From the IMG/VR virus record IMGVR_UViG_3300031963_000263, positions 1 through 46,390 of that record: a stretch of DNA of 46,390 nt; one strand, given 5' to 3'. Below, piece by piece: positions 5,804 to 13,825 of this stretch. Each line of letters starts with the position of its first letter. Position 1 is the stretch's first letter. Position numbers and translations under genes: made by a program. The notes under the pieces are model-generated. The model did not search any database and was not told where the DNA came from. It saw only the letters and a program-made list of their open reading frames with translations. Source of the stretch: a virus.

Positions 5804-6507
5804 TAAATATGTTTAAAAAAAAACCAATTCTTCAATATGAATCTGCTGTAAAAATATATCCAAATATTCTTATTCCAGCAAAAAATAACATTCCAGAATG
5901 GTATAAAGAAATCCCTGTGTGGAAAAACAATGAAATTTTTACAGTTAATAAAGGTTTTAATGTTACAGTTAAGCACTGTATGCCATTTTTGGATTCTTTA
6001 ATTACTGGATACTTAGTTGTTTTACCAAATGATATTTATATTAAAAATAATAATGGGCTACCGCTTATTACGTGGAACAAAAGTGAGTTTCCACCACTTA
6101 ATAGAGAAGAGCCTTCAATATTAAAATCTGTTCCATTTGGTCATTCTCCGATAGAATTTGTTTGGCAATTTGGTGTTGCAAATGCTGTTCCAAAAAACTA
6201 CAGCATGCTAATTACTCATCCACTTAATAGATATGATCTTCCGTTTACAACTTTAAGTGGTATTGTTGATGGTGGACTGGTTATGAATCCTAAAGGAAAA
6301 ATTCCATTTTTTATTAAAGAGGGATTTGAAGGTATAATTCCACAAGGAACCCCCATAGCACAAATTATTCCATTTCGTCAAGAAAACTGGGAAAGCGTAA
6401 ACACAAAAGGATTATTGGAAAAATCCGATGAACACGGATCAAAAACTTCGTCTTTAATATATGGTTGGTATAAAAAAACATTTTGGACACGTAAAAAATA
6501 TAATTAA
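5800..6507 (+). CDS. DUF6065-like paralog B (235 aa)
   Basis: Second member of the paralogous family: IPEWYKE near residue 30, HCMPFLDSLITGY near residue 62, PKNYSMLITHPLNRYDLPF near residue 132, SGIVDGG, and GTPIAQIIPF with a following NW near residue 185. It is closest to the paralog at 20938. The ATG at 5800 overlaps the previous stop. The alternative is 5809, which lies 7 nt after an extended -10 box (TGGTACAAT, 5793-5801) and could be leaderless. Soluble, no signal peptide. Function unknown. Confidence 0.75.
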   Translation: MINMFKKKPILQYESAVKIYPNILIPAKNNIPEWYKEIPVWKNNEIFTVNKGFNVTVKHCMPFLDSLITGYLVVLPNDIYIKNNNGLPLITWNKSEFPPLNREEPSILKSVPFGHSPIEFVWQFGVANAVPKNYSMLITHPLNRYDLPFTTLSGIVDGGLVMNPKGKIPFFIKEGFEGIIPQGTPIAQIIPFRQENWESVNTKGLLEKSDEHGSKTSSLIYGWYKKTFWTRKKYN

Positions 6508-6548
6508 TTTTTTATATTTTAAATGTAACATTTTTAAAAAACAAAGTT

Positions 6549-6725
6549 TTAAAGTTTAATATCAAAACTTTCTTCACACTTCCTGCAATATGAAGCAGGA
6601 CTATTTTTTGTGTGATAGGTTGTAGATACTAAAAATACCAAACCTTCTTTATGCATATCCACATACTTGGGATTAGCATAGCCGTAGAGTATAGGGATTA
6701 GTTTATTACCACAATGAGGGCACAT
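6549..6725 (-). CDS. Small zinc-ribbon protein (58 aa)
   Basis: Read on the - strand: MCPHCGNKLIPI at the start and YCRKCEESFD near the end form the two zinc knuckles. The ATG lies one base after the stop of the membrane protein at 6727, so the two form a leftward pair. An AAGGTTTG copy (6639-6646 on +) falls in its coding sequence and is probably coincidental. Function unknown. Confidence 0.75.
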   Translation of the reverse strand: MCPHCGNKLIPILYGYANPKYVDMHKEGLVFLVSTTYHTKNSPASYCRKCEESFDIKL

Positions 6726-6726
6726 T

Positions 6727-7074
6727 TCAAGGTACCGTCCTCATTATCTTATAAGAGTATGGGTTAAGTGGGTCATAGTTATATCCACCAGTGCTTTTGT
6801 TATACCGTGCCACAAGGGCGTTATATCTATCAATAATATCAGAAATTACAGTATTCGCTTTATCAATATCCCGCCCATGTGCATCTTGTTCTCTTATTAA
6901 ATCAAGACGGCTGCTTGCAATAATGTCACTGGTATAACGAATACAATAATTAGATTGATCTAAGGTCATCTTGCGAGATTGTTTTAAATCCCCTCCCATA
7001 AAAAGCAAGACGGTTGCAAGAATTACGATCAAGGTGGATTGCACCCAGATTATGCTTTTAAGTTTAAAACTCAT
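6727..7074 (-). CDS. Membrane-anchored hypothetical protein (115 aa)
   Basis: Residues 7-27 form one hydrophobic segment (a run from SIIWVQST to FMGG), acting as a signal anchor. The remaining 88 residues are mostly helical (IASSRLDLIREQDAHGRDIDKA and onward) and end in a Tyr/Pro-rich tail. It is probably an inner-membrane protein with a helical domain outside or inside. Upstream on the - strand TTGCTT-17-TATAAT (7083-7111) with 8 nt to the ATG gives a promoter that diverges from the one at 7097. Family not recognised. Confidence 0.75.
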   Translation of the reverse strand: MSFKLKSIIWVQSTLIVILATVLLFMGGDLKQSRKMTLDQSNYCIRYTSDIIASSRLDLIREQDAHGRDIDKANTVISDIIDRYNALVARYNKSTGGYNYDPLNPYSYKIMRTVP

Positions 7075-7096
7075 ATAATTATATTATATACTATTC

Positions 7097-7126
7097 TTGA
7101 CAATTAAGCAACCCAAACAGTATAAT
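7097..7126 (+). promoter_or_regulatory. Promoter in divergent intergenic region
   Basis: TTGACA at 7097-7102, 18-nt spacer and TATAAT at 7121-7126, 9 nt before the ATG at 7136. It overlaps the leftward promoter for the gene at 6727-7074, so the two may compete. Confidence 0.7.
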
Positions 7127-7135
7127 AGAATAACG

Positions 7136-7246
7136 ATGAATAATTTAAAAAGATATGTTATTTGCCCAAACTGTAGTAAAGAAATTGAACTTAGATGGGG
7201 CATATTTGGTCATAATACGTTAGCAAGACACTTAAAGCAACATTAA
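7136..7246 (+). CDS. Micro C2H2 zinc-finger-like protein (36 aa)
   Basis: The peptide has YVICPNCSKEIEL then FGHNTLARHLKQH: two cysteines and two to three histidines with C2H2-finger spacing (C-x2-C-x12-H-x6-H-x3-H). It is the only zinc-finger candidate here with histidine ligands. A consensus promoter lies directly upstream. Classical C2H2 fingers bind DNA, but a single finger usually needs a partner. Function unknown. Confidence 0.7.
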   Translation: MNNLKRYVICPNCSKEIELRWGIFGHNTLARHLKQH

Positions 7247-7256
7247 ACCCTTATGA

Positions 7257-7262
7257 TACAAT
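7257..7262 (+). promoter_or_regulatory. Extended -10 promoter, probably leaderless
   Basis: TGATACAAT ends at 7262 with 6 nt to the ATG at 7269. No clear -35 box is seen, as is usual for extended -10 promoters. Confidence 0.55.
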
Positions 7263-7268
7263 ATAAAT

Positions 7269-8024
7269 ATGCGTAAAAAAGTATTTATTTTTGGAGACTC
7301 TTGTACCGCCGACATAGCAAGTGCTCAAATTCCAGACTTACAGGATATATGGGATGGGAAAAGGGTTAAACATGAAGATTATAAAAAAATTATAATTGAT
7401 GATTTAGATTTTACCTTCTGTTGGCAAATTGGAGCACCCGCAGCAAAAACTTATAAAGACCATACATTTTTAGACTCAATGATAAATATTTTACCAACAA
7501 AAATTGATGAAGAGTCATTAGTATTTTTATATTATGGTGGAATGGATGTAGAGCAACAATTTTCCCCAGACAATGATGCATCAATAGTGGTTGATAATTA
7601 TTTTAATTCTACACAAAACTTTTTTAAAAAAATTACACCAAATGTTTTTTATATTGAGGTCTCTGGTCTTGCAGAAGTTACTCATGGGGCATTAAAAAAA
7701 TTACTACCAAAAATTCCAAATGAACAAAGAACAAAAAATTGGATGGATTTTACTACAAAACTAAAAGAAAAATGCATAGATAATAATATTTTAGAGCCAT
7801 TTAGTATTGGGTTAGAAACTTTTGGTTCATTAACTAGAATAACTGGCATAGATACACCAGATGGATATCACTTTTATAGACATAAAAGCGAATTAATAAG
7901 GCTTGATTTAGCCAAATGGATTAAAAAAAATAAACAAAAATTTGCAAAAACTACATTAGAAACTTGGTCATCTATGAAACATAATGGACCATATGATGAA
8001 GACTTAAGCATATATGAAATTTAA
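7269..8024 (+). CDS. SGNH/GDSL hydrolase-like protein (251 aa)
   Basis: The N-terminal strand runs VFIFGDSCTAD, with Ser11 at the position of the catalytic serine of SGNH hydrolases (block I, GDS). A YYGGMD segment near residue 90 could be the Gly/Asn oxyanion region. DGYH at 198-201 matches the D-x2-H of block V. These enzymes cleave esters or remove or add acyl groups on sugars and lipids; the substrate is unknown. There is no signal peptide, so it acts in the cytoplasm. It heads the P450/glycosyltransferase island and overlaps a zinc-ribbon micro-gene. A leaderless promoter (TGATACAAT) lies directly upstream. Confidence 0.7.
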   Translation: MRKKVFIFGDSCTADIASAQIPDLQDIWDGKRVKHEDYKKIIIDDLDFTFCWQIGAPAAKTYKDHTFLDSMINILPTKIDEESLVFLYYGGMDVEQQFSPDNDASIVVDNYFNSTQNFFKKITPNVFYIEVSGLAEVTHGALKKLLPKIPNEQRTKNWMDFTTKLKEKCIDNNILEPFSIGLETFGSLTRITGIDTPDGYHFYRHKSELIRLDLAKWIKKNKQKFAKTTLETWSSMKHNGPYDEDLSIYEI

Positions 8025-8127
8025 TAATTTTTGTATTACTTGTGGCAATAAATTGGTAAATGAAGACTGTAACTATTGTTTAAATAATTCAAATACATTA
8101 AAAATTTTTGAAAAGGAGCCAGACTAA
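8014..8127 (+). CDS. Micro zinc-ribbon protein (37 aa)
   Basis: It starts inside the end of the SGNH gene and ends in TAATG with the P450 gene. It has FCITCGN and DCNYCLN, a compact CxxC...CxxC ribbon. Position and overlaps suggest co-translation with the P450. It is too small and lacks the pattern to be a ferredoxin, so I do not propose it as the electron donor. Function unknown. Confidence 0.7.
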   Translation: MKFNNFCITCGNKLVNEDCNYCLNNSNTLKIFEKEPD

Positions 8128-9443
8128 TGTTACCCAATGGTCCTAGATCAAAACTTTTATTTTTATCTTTCAAAAAAAATCCACCATTGTTTTTATTAAA
8201 TAATAAAAATAAATATGGAGATGTATTTTCTTTTTTATATAACAAAAAACCAATTGTTTGTTTCTTTTCTCCCAAAGCAGTAAATGAAATTACAGTAACT
8301 AAACATGAAAACTTTATAAAAGTTGGCCCAACCGTTAAATTAAAAGAACTGCTTGGTGATGGATTAATTACAAGTGAAGAGCCAATACATATGGAGCATA
8401 AAAGAATTGTATCTCCTTCATTTCATTCAAAAAATATATTAAGTTATTCGCAAGAAATGTTAGATATAACAAGAACATATACAGAAAAATGGTTAAATAA
8501 TGATAAGGTAAACATAAATTTAGAGGTTATGTCTCTTACTTTTGATATTACAACAAAAGTTTTATTTAATTCAGACCTTTCCAAAGATACTGAAAAGGTT
8601 AAAAAAAATATGGACATGGTTACTCTAGGCACTACACAACTTTTACCATTTAAACTAAATAAATTAAGAAAATATAATATTCCATATTTTAACAGATATA
8701 CAAAATCTACTAAAATTTTAAGGGCTATTGCAAAAGAAATTTTTGAAAATAAAGTAAAAGATAAAAAACATAATCTAACAAAATTAGTTGAAGCATTAAA
8801 CTTAGCAGTTAAAAATAAAAAAATTAAAAAACAAGATGCATATGATGAAACATTGACAATGATTACTGCTGGCCACGAAACCACTTCAAACTCAGTAATG
8901 TGGGCATTTTCTTATTTATCTAATAGGCCAGATCTTTGGAATTTATTAAAAGAGGAATCTAAGGAAATATTTAAGTATGAAAATACTCCTGAGTTTGGAC
9001 AAAAAATATTAAATTCAAAGATAGCAACCTCAATCATTAATGAGTCATTAAGGCTTTGTCCACCAGTATGGTCAAACACCAGAAGAACAATTAAAGATGT
9101 GGAAATTGATGGATTTTTTTTAAAAAAAGGAACAACCGTATTAATAAGTTCTTATGTAACACATAGAGATTTAAATTATTTTTATCAACCAGAAGAATTT
9201 ATTCCAGAAAGATGGTATGATGGACTTGAAAAACAATTGCCAAATGGATCATACTTTCCATTTAGTCTTGGATCACGAAGATGTATAGGTGATCAATTTG
9301 CAATAATGGAAGCAAAAATAATACTTCTTGAAACAGCAAATAAAATGAAATTATTATTAGATTCAGGTTTTCCAAAAGCATCTGCAGAATTAACACTAAG
9401 AACTAAAAAAAATGTATTAATGAATGTTGTTAAGGAGAAATAA
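8127..9443 (+). CDS. Cytochrome P450, complete (438 aa)
   Basis: All core P450 signatures are present. The I-helix oxygen-binding motif AGHETTS begins at about residue 247. The K-helix is ESLR with Glu306 and Arg309, followed by the PERW region. The heme loop is FSLGSRRCIG with Cys386 as thiolate ligand. Length is normal for a soluble bacterial P450 and there is no N-terminal membrane anchor. The sequence style (AGHETT, ER-PERW) is of the CYP102/CYP110/eukaryote-like type rather than the short CYP105 type. No ferredoxin or reductase gene is in the window, so electrons probably come from the host. GAGCC precedes the ATG. It sits in a sugar-modification island, so a lipid, polyketide or glycolipid substrate is possible. 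P450s are rare in phages. Confidence 0.95.
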   Translation: MLPNGPRSKLLFLSFKKNPPLFLLNNKNKYGDVFSFLYNKKPIVCFFSPKAVNEITVTKHENFIKVGPTVKLKELLGDGLITSEEPIHMEHKRIVSPSFHSKNILSYSQEMLDITRTYTEKWLNNDKVNINLEVMSLTFDITTKVLFNSDLSKDTEKVKKNMDMVTLGTTQLLPFKLNKLRKYNIPYFNRYTKSTKILRAIAKEIFENKVKDKKHNLTKLVEALNLAVKNKKIKKQDAYDETLTMITAGHETTSNSVMWAFSYLSNRPDLWNLLKEESKEIFKYENTPEFGQKILNSKIATSIINESLRLCPPVWSNTRRTIKDVEIDGFFLKKGTTVLISSYVTHRDLNYFYQPEEFIPERWYDGLEKQLPNGSYFPFSLGSRRCIGDQFAIMEAKIILLETANKMKLLLDSGFPKASAELTLRTKKNVLMNVVKEK

Positions 9444-9656
9444 ATGTCTAACTGGACAGAGCAAGTAACAGATGAACAAAAAGAACAGATTTGGCATTTC
9501 ATTGTAGAAACAGTTAAAGAGATACGTGAACAAATTGCTCAAGATATTGAGGGCACCAGTGATTTATGGAAAGTAAAAGGTTTAAATAAATCCCGTCGTA
9601 CAACCAAAGCATTTCAAATATCTGCTGCAATTGCCAGAGGACAGAATGAAATTTAA
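9444..9656 (+). CDS. Small helical phage protein (70 aa)
   Basis: AAGGAG lies 7 nt before the ATG, overlapping the end of the P450 gene, with start and stop adjacent. The protein is charged and helical (WTEQVTDEQKEQIWHF, then a basic SRRTTKAFQ region). I do not recognise a family, and it contains no Cys cluster, so it is not a ferredoxin. Co-transcription with the P450 is likely. Confidence 0.7.
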   Translation: MSNWTEQVTDEQKEQIWHFIVETVKEIREQIAQDIEGTSDLWKVKGLNKSRRTTKAFQISAAIARGQNEI

Positions 9657-9674
9657 ATCAAATTTGGATATTTT

Positions 9675-10457
9675 ATGCGTTATAATAAACTTTTAGTTGC
9701 AAAACACACACAATCATTAGAGCATCCATATTATTTTTGGACTGGATATTTTATTCCAATAGCAAACGAATTAAGAAAACAAAAATATGATGACACCATG
9801 TTTGTAGTTAGAGAATGTGGACCAATGACTCCTTGGTTAGAATCTTTACAAAAAATGTATCCAATTACTATAAAAAGTTCAGGTTTAATTTTAAAATATT
9901 ATTTAATTGGTATGCCAAGTATTGTTTTTGATTATTGGGACAACTCTGATAAATTTGTTAATGATGAATTTCAAGAAACCATAAAATTTTTAAAAAATAT
10001 ATATAATTTACCAACAAATAACAATAAAAATAATATTGGAATTTTAAATAGAAACAATAATTTTGATTTTAAAAAAATAGAAATACCAAAAATAAAAGAT
10101 ATGCCAGTGCGTTCAATTAAAAATATTAACGAATTACACAGCGCTATTTCTAATTTTTATAATTCTGAATTAATTGATACATCAGATACCAATCCAGAAG
10201 ATGCTATTCAAATTTATTCTAATTTAAAAGTATTAATTGGTCAATGGGGTGCTGGATTAACCAATATGATCTGGATGGATAAGGGAAGTTTAATTATTGA
10301 AATATGCGCTAGACCAATGGTCAGTAACGATGCTTTTGAACTTTTAGCAAATGCACTAGGCCATAAATTTATAAGAATTTTTGCACAAAACTCATGGACT
10401 GAAGATGTAAATATAGATTTAATTATGGATATATTAAAAAAAGAAAAGGTAGCATAA
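9675..10457 (+). CDS. Glycosyltransferase family 61-like protein (260 aa)
   Basis: The C-terminal part has IGQWGAGLTNMIWM (residues 188-201) followed by KGSLIIEI. This is the hallmark of GT61/DUF563 glycosyltransferases, where a GAGLTN loop contacts the nucleotide sugar and a (V/I)IEI strand follows. The N-terminal half is divergent and Asn/Lys-rich, as are its neighbours. It is shorter than most GT61 members. No signal peptide. It is next to a nucleotidyltransferase-like gene and at the start of a run of glycosyltransferases, which supports a role in glycan assembly. Acceptor unknown. Confidence 0.75.
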   Translation: MRYNKLLVAKHTQSLEHPYYFWTGYFIPIANELRKQKYDDTMFVVRECGPMTPWLESLQKMYPITIKSSGLILKYYLIGMPSIVFDYWDNSDKFVNDEFQETIKFLKNIYNLPTNNNKNNIGILNRNNNFDFKKIEIPKIKDMPVRSIKNINELHSAISNFYNSELIDTSDTNPEDAIQIYSNLKVLIGQWGAGLTNMIWMDKGSLIIEICARPMVSNDAFELLANALGHKFIRIFAQNSWTEDVNIDLIMDILKKEKVA

Positions 10458-10458
10458 T

Positions 10459-11133
10459 ATGATTGGTTTAATTCCTGCTGCTGGAGATGCAAAAAGAATG
10501 TTAGAAATTCCTAAATTTCTTTTACCAATTTTTAAAACAGAAAAAACATTAATATCTTGGCATATAGAAAATCAATTAAAATTTTGTGAAAGAGTTGTTA
10601 TAATTACAAAACCAGAAAATGCAATATTTTTTAGACATTTAGCACAAAATGAAAAAATAAGTATTTTAGTTGTTGAAACTAAAACCATGTCTGAAAGCAT
10701 ATTAAGAGCAGTTGAATCATTTCCATCAGACCAATATATCTTGGGTATGCCAGATACTTACACTGTTGGAGAAAACCCTTATGAGATTTTAATTAAAAAT
10801 ATAGATAATTCAAATATGTTACTTGCACTATGGGATATAAAAAAGGATCAATTTGGAACCCTTGGTCAAGTTTTACTTAGAGGTGATAACACAGTTGCTG
10901 ATGTAAAAGATAAAGATATTGACTGTAAATATCCAGTTTTTTGGGGATTAATAAAGTTTGATAATCAAATAATAAAGCATATAAAAAAAGAAGATGAGCA
11001 TATTGGGTTTTCTATTATGCCAGCAGCAAATTCTGGACTAATAGTAAAAGGCTTAATTGTTGGCGGTAGATATTTTGACTGTGGAACAATGGGAAAATAT
11101 GAAAAATTGATTGAATTTTTATATAAACATTAG
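10459..11133 (+). CDS. Sugar-nucleotidyltransferase-like protein (224 aa)
   Basis: The start is LIPAAGDAKRM (residues 4-14) with PKFLLPI (18-24). This is the nucleotide-binding G-x-A-x-R-M...PK-x-LLP signature of the RmlA/GlmU/GalU-type NTP transferase family. A GMPDTY segment near residue 95 supplies the metal-binding Asp expected in the fold. These enzymes make NDP-sugars from sugar phosphates, giving donors for glycosyltransferases. It is 224 aa, so it lacks the beta-helix acyltransferase domain of GlmU. One base separates it from the GT61-like gene. The sugar is unknown. Confidence 0.8.
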   Translation: MIGLIPAAGDAKRMLEIPKFLLPIFKTEKTLISWHIENQLKFCERVVIITKPENAIFFRHLAQNEKISILVVETKTMSESILRAVESFPSDQYILGMPDTYTVGENPYEILIKNIDNSNMLLALWDIKKDQFGTLGQVLLRGDNTVADVKDKDIDCKYPVFWGLIKFDNQIIKHIKKEDEHIGFSIMPAANSGLIVKGLIVGGRYFDCGTMGKYEKLIEFLYKH

Positions 11134-11166
11134 ATAGTGTATACTGATATAAACAAAGGGGTAATC

Positions 11167-12126
11167 TTGGCTAACATAGTATTTCTTGGCAACTTTGAAG
11201 TGCCTTATAGTAGTGAGAATCATCATGCTAAGTCTTTAGAATCTCTTGGGCATACCGTTGAAAAATTGCAAGAAAAAAAAGCAGGCAGCACAGAAATATT
11301 AAATGCAGCATTAAAGTCTGATCTATTCATATGGGTACACACACATAGATGGCAAACCCCAGGATCTAGAACAATGACAGATGTATTAAAAGAATTAAAG
11401 GCTGCTGGCGTACCAACTATGACCTATCATTTAGATTTATGGTTTGGCATTGAGCGTGAAAAAGATTTAAAGGGTGATGATTTTTATACAAGCATAGGTC
11501 ATTTTTTTGCTACAGATAAGTTAATGTGTGATTGGTTTAATGAAAACACACAGGTTAAAGGACACTTCTTGCCTGCTGGTGTATATGATAAAGAGTGTTA
11601 TGTCCATGAAGACTATGATCCACATAACTTTGAAAACGATATTATCTTTGTTGGTAGTAAGGGTTATCATCCTGAACATAAATACCGTCCACAACTAATA
11701 GATTTCTTACGAAAAACATACGGCAAAAGATTTCTACATGTTGGTGGCGATGGAGACACTGGCACAGTTCGTGGAGATGCGCTTAATCGTATATATGCAA
11801 AAAGCAAAGTAGCAATAGGTGATAGTCTTAACATAAACTTTAACTATCCATACTACACTAGCGATAGGTTGTTTGAAAGCACTGGTCGTGGTGGTTTTAC
11901 TATCTACCCTCGTATTAAAGGACTTGAAGAATATTTTAAAGATGAGATTGAAATTGTATTTTATGAACACGGTAATCTTGAAGATCTAAAAAATAAAATA
12001 GATAGATATTTATTAGACGGAGTATCAAGAGAATCAATAAGACTTAATGGACATGAAAGAACTAAAAAAGAACATACATATGTTCATAGATGGGCAACTA
12101 TATTAAAAGAATTAAACATTAGTTAG
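11167..12126 (+). CDS. CgeB-like glycosyltransferase, GT-B type (319 aa)
   Basis: I chose the TTG at 11167 because AAAGGGG lies 6 nt upstream and the product then starts MANIVFLGNFEVPY, a typical Rossmann strand. A longer frame from 11137 would begin inside a TATACT promoter box (11139-11144). The C-terminal half has DIIFVGSKGYHPEHKYR, then AKSKVAIGDS, then RLFESTGRGGFTIYPR, the layout of Glyco_trans_1_2/CgeB-type GT-B transferases, where the F/R-E-x-x-(A/G)-x-GG segment binds the donor. It is less AT-rich than the genes around it. Its 3' end overlaps the leftward glycosyltransferase gene. Confidence 0.8.
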   Translation: MANIVFLGNFEVPYSSENHHAKSLESLGHTVEKLQEKKAGSTEILNAALKSDLFIWVHTHRWQTPGSRTMTDVLKELKAAGVPTMTYHLDLWFGIEREKDLKGDDFYTSIGHFFATDKLMCDWFNENTQVKGHFLPAGVYDKECYVHEDYDPHNFENDIIFVGSKGYHPEHKYRPQLIDFLRKTYGKRFLHVGGDGDTGTVRGDALNRIYAKSKVAIGDSLNINFNYPYYTSDRLFESTGRGGFTIYPRIKGLEEYFKDEIEIVFYEHGNLEDLKNKIDRYLLDGVSRESIRLNGHERTKKEHTYVHRWATILKELNIS

Positions 12127-12762
12127 TTTTATAACGTCATTACTAAACTTGTTTTGTTTATAAAGCAAATAATTTTCTTTATCTTGTGACTGGCTAGACC
12201 ATCCACGTAAATATGTTTCATCAACTTCTGTTTTTTTATTATCTGGATGTATGTGTTCCCAAACTACATCTTCAAAATAGTTTAAGTTATTAACTGCAAG
12301 CCCAAGATCTAGCCAAAACTTATCAATGTATGAATGTTTTAACTCTGGCGGAGCCATATACCCAAGATGTTTAATAATACTAGAACTTAAGACTGCACAT
12401 GTTGGAAGTTCTTCTTTTTTATAAAGATCATTTCCATAGGATATTCCAATCCTATCTAATAACGGTTTAGTTAATGTTTTATCCCAGGCATAAGTTTTTA
12501 ACAAGTGGTCATCTCCTATAAAAGCAATAAATTTATAATCATTACAATATTTGCTTGAGATAATGTTTAACTTTTCGTTTAACATTAAGGGCTCTAATAG
12601 TTCATAAATAACCTTATCAAATCTGGGATAGTTAGACTCATCGTCAGTATCTAATACAAAACATAAATCACTAATAACGGAATTTTTAAAAAAATATTCT
12701 AAAAATCTTTCCTGATTTTTTGGTCTTCCTCTGGATGGCACTATAACCAACATTTCATTCAT
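12112..12762 (-). CDS. GT-A glycosyltransferase-like protein (216 aa)
   Basis: The start LVIVPSRGRPKNQERF is the typical first strand of family-2-like transferases. FIGDDH near residue 80 stands in the position of the DxD metal-binding motif. HPDNKK and the C-terminal region agree with a small GT-A domain. It is read against its neighbours, and its end overlaps the end of the rightward gene before it by 15 nt. Its promoter is an extended -10 box TGCTAAAAT (12769-12777) followed by exactly 6 nt to the ATG, so it is probably leaderless. Substrate unknown. Confidence 0.7.
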   Translation of the reverse strand: MNEMLVIVPSRGRPKNQERFLEYFFKNSVISDLCFVLDTDDESNYPRFDKVIYELLEPLMLNEKLNIISSKYCNDYKFIAFIGDDHLLKTYAWDKTLTKPLLDRIGISYGNDLYKKEELPTCAVLSSSIIKHLGYMAPPELKHSYIDKFWLDLGLAVNNLNYFEDVVWEHIHPDNKKTEVDETYLRGWSSQSQDKENYLLYKQNKFSNDVIKLTNV

Positions 12763-12768
12763 TTAACC

Positions 12769-12798
12769 ATTTTAGCATAAACATTATCATGCTATAAT
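12769..12798. promoter_or_regulatory. Divergent extended -10 promoters
   Basis: Leftward: TGCTAAAAT on the - strand, -10 at 12769-12774, 6 nt from the ATG at 12762. Rightward: TGCTATAAT with -10 at 12793-12798, feeding a leader with GGGGAGA before the ATG at 12824. Both use TGN-extended -10 boxes in 60 bp of non-coding DNA. Confidence 0.6.
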
Positions 12799-12823
12799 AT
12801 TATAAGAGTAAATGGGGAGAACC

Positions 12824-13825
12824 ATGAATATATTAATTACTGGGGTCGCTGGTCTTTTAGGAAGCAACCTTGCAAGAAGTCTTTCCGATCATAGCATTAC
12901 TGGCATTGATAGTTTAATTGGTGGGTATGTAGATAACATTCCATCTGAAATTAACTTTATAAAAAAAGATTGTAATGATTTAACAAAAGAAGATTTTAAA
13001 GATATTGAAGTTGTAGTCCATGCAGCATGTACTGCCCATGAGGGTCTTTCTGTATTTTCTCCTAAGTTTATAACAGACAATACATATGGAAATTCTATGA
13101 ATGTATTAAGTTGTGCAATTCAGGCTGGTGTAAAAAAGTTTATATTTACATCAAGCATGGCTAGGTACGGAACACAAGATACCTTGCCATTTACAGAAAA
13201 CATGACGCCTAAACCACAAGATCCTTATGGAATTGCAAAGCATGCTTTTGAATTAACGTTAAAAAATCTTTCAAAAACTCATGGTATGGAGTTTGTTATT
13301 CTTGTACCACATAATGTTGTGGGTAGTGGACAGAACTATACTGATCCATTTAGAAATGTTGCTGGCATTATGATTAATAGAATGCTTCAAGGAAAACAGC
13401 CAATTATTTATGGAGATGGTAATCAAAAAAGATGTTTTTCTGATATGAGAGATATCATTGATCCATTTCACAAAGTTATTTTTTCTGATGTCGCCAATGG
13501 AGAAGTAATTAATATTGGTCCAGATGATAATTTTATAACTATTAATGAGTTAGCAAAAGAAATAGCCTCTATTATTGGATTTGACTTAGATCCAATTTAC
13601 TTAGATGCAAGACCTTCTGAAGTAAGATTAGCACATTGTTCTGCTGATAAAGCAAGAAAATTGCTTGGATATGAAACAAAGTATGAATTAAAAGAAATAT
13701 TAACATCAATGATTGAATGGGTAAAACAAAGAGGAACTGGGCCATTTAATTTTAATATACCAGTTGAAATTCAAAATAACCTAACTCCAAAAACTTGGGT
13801 AAATCAAGATATATTTAACAAATGA
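12824..13825 (+). CDS. NAD-dependent epimerase/dehydratase, SDR family (333 aa)
   Basis: The start is 12824, where GGGGAG precedes the ATG; 12812 is an earlier in-frame ATG within that ribosome-binding site. MNILITGVAGLLGSNLA gives the G7-x2-G10-x2-G13 dinucleotide loop. VHAACTAHE, a TSSMARYG segment and the catalytic Y135-x3-K139 are in the right order for extended SDRs (GalE/RmlB/WcaG type). These convert NDP-sugars by epimerisation or dehydration. A 333-residue length is normal. It ends in an ATGA overlap with a GT2-like gene, so it most likely prepares a sugar for it. Exact reaction not assignable. Confidence 0.88.
   Translation: MNILITGVAGLLGSNLARSLSDHSITGIDSLIGGYVDNIPSEINFIKKDCNDLTKEDFKDIEVVVHAACTAHEGLSVFSPKFITDNTYGNSMNVLSCAIQAGVKKFIFTSSMARYGTQDTLPFTENMTPKPQDPYGIAKHAFELTLKNLSKTHGMEFVILVPHNVVGSGQNYTDPFRNVAGIMINRMLQGKQPIIYGDGNQKRCFSDMRDIIDPFHKVIFSDVANGEVINIGPDDNFITINELAKEIASIIGFDLDPIYLDARPSEVRLAHCSADKARKLLGYETKYELKEILTSMIEWVKQRGTGPFNFNIPVEIQNNLTPKTWVNQDIFNK

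Noticed and set aside
6639-6646. Further CAAACCTT operator copy
   Set aside because: It falls inside the coding sequence of a zinc-ribbon gene (codons for E-G-L) and is isolated from the main cluster.
8014-8127. Ferredoxin partner for the P450
   Set aside because: The 37-aa peptide has only two CxxC knuckles in zinc-ribbon spacing and lacks a ferredoxin pattern.
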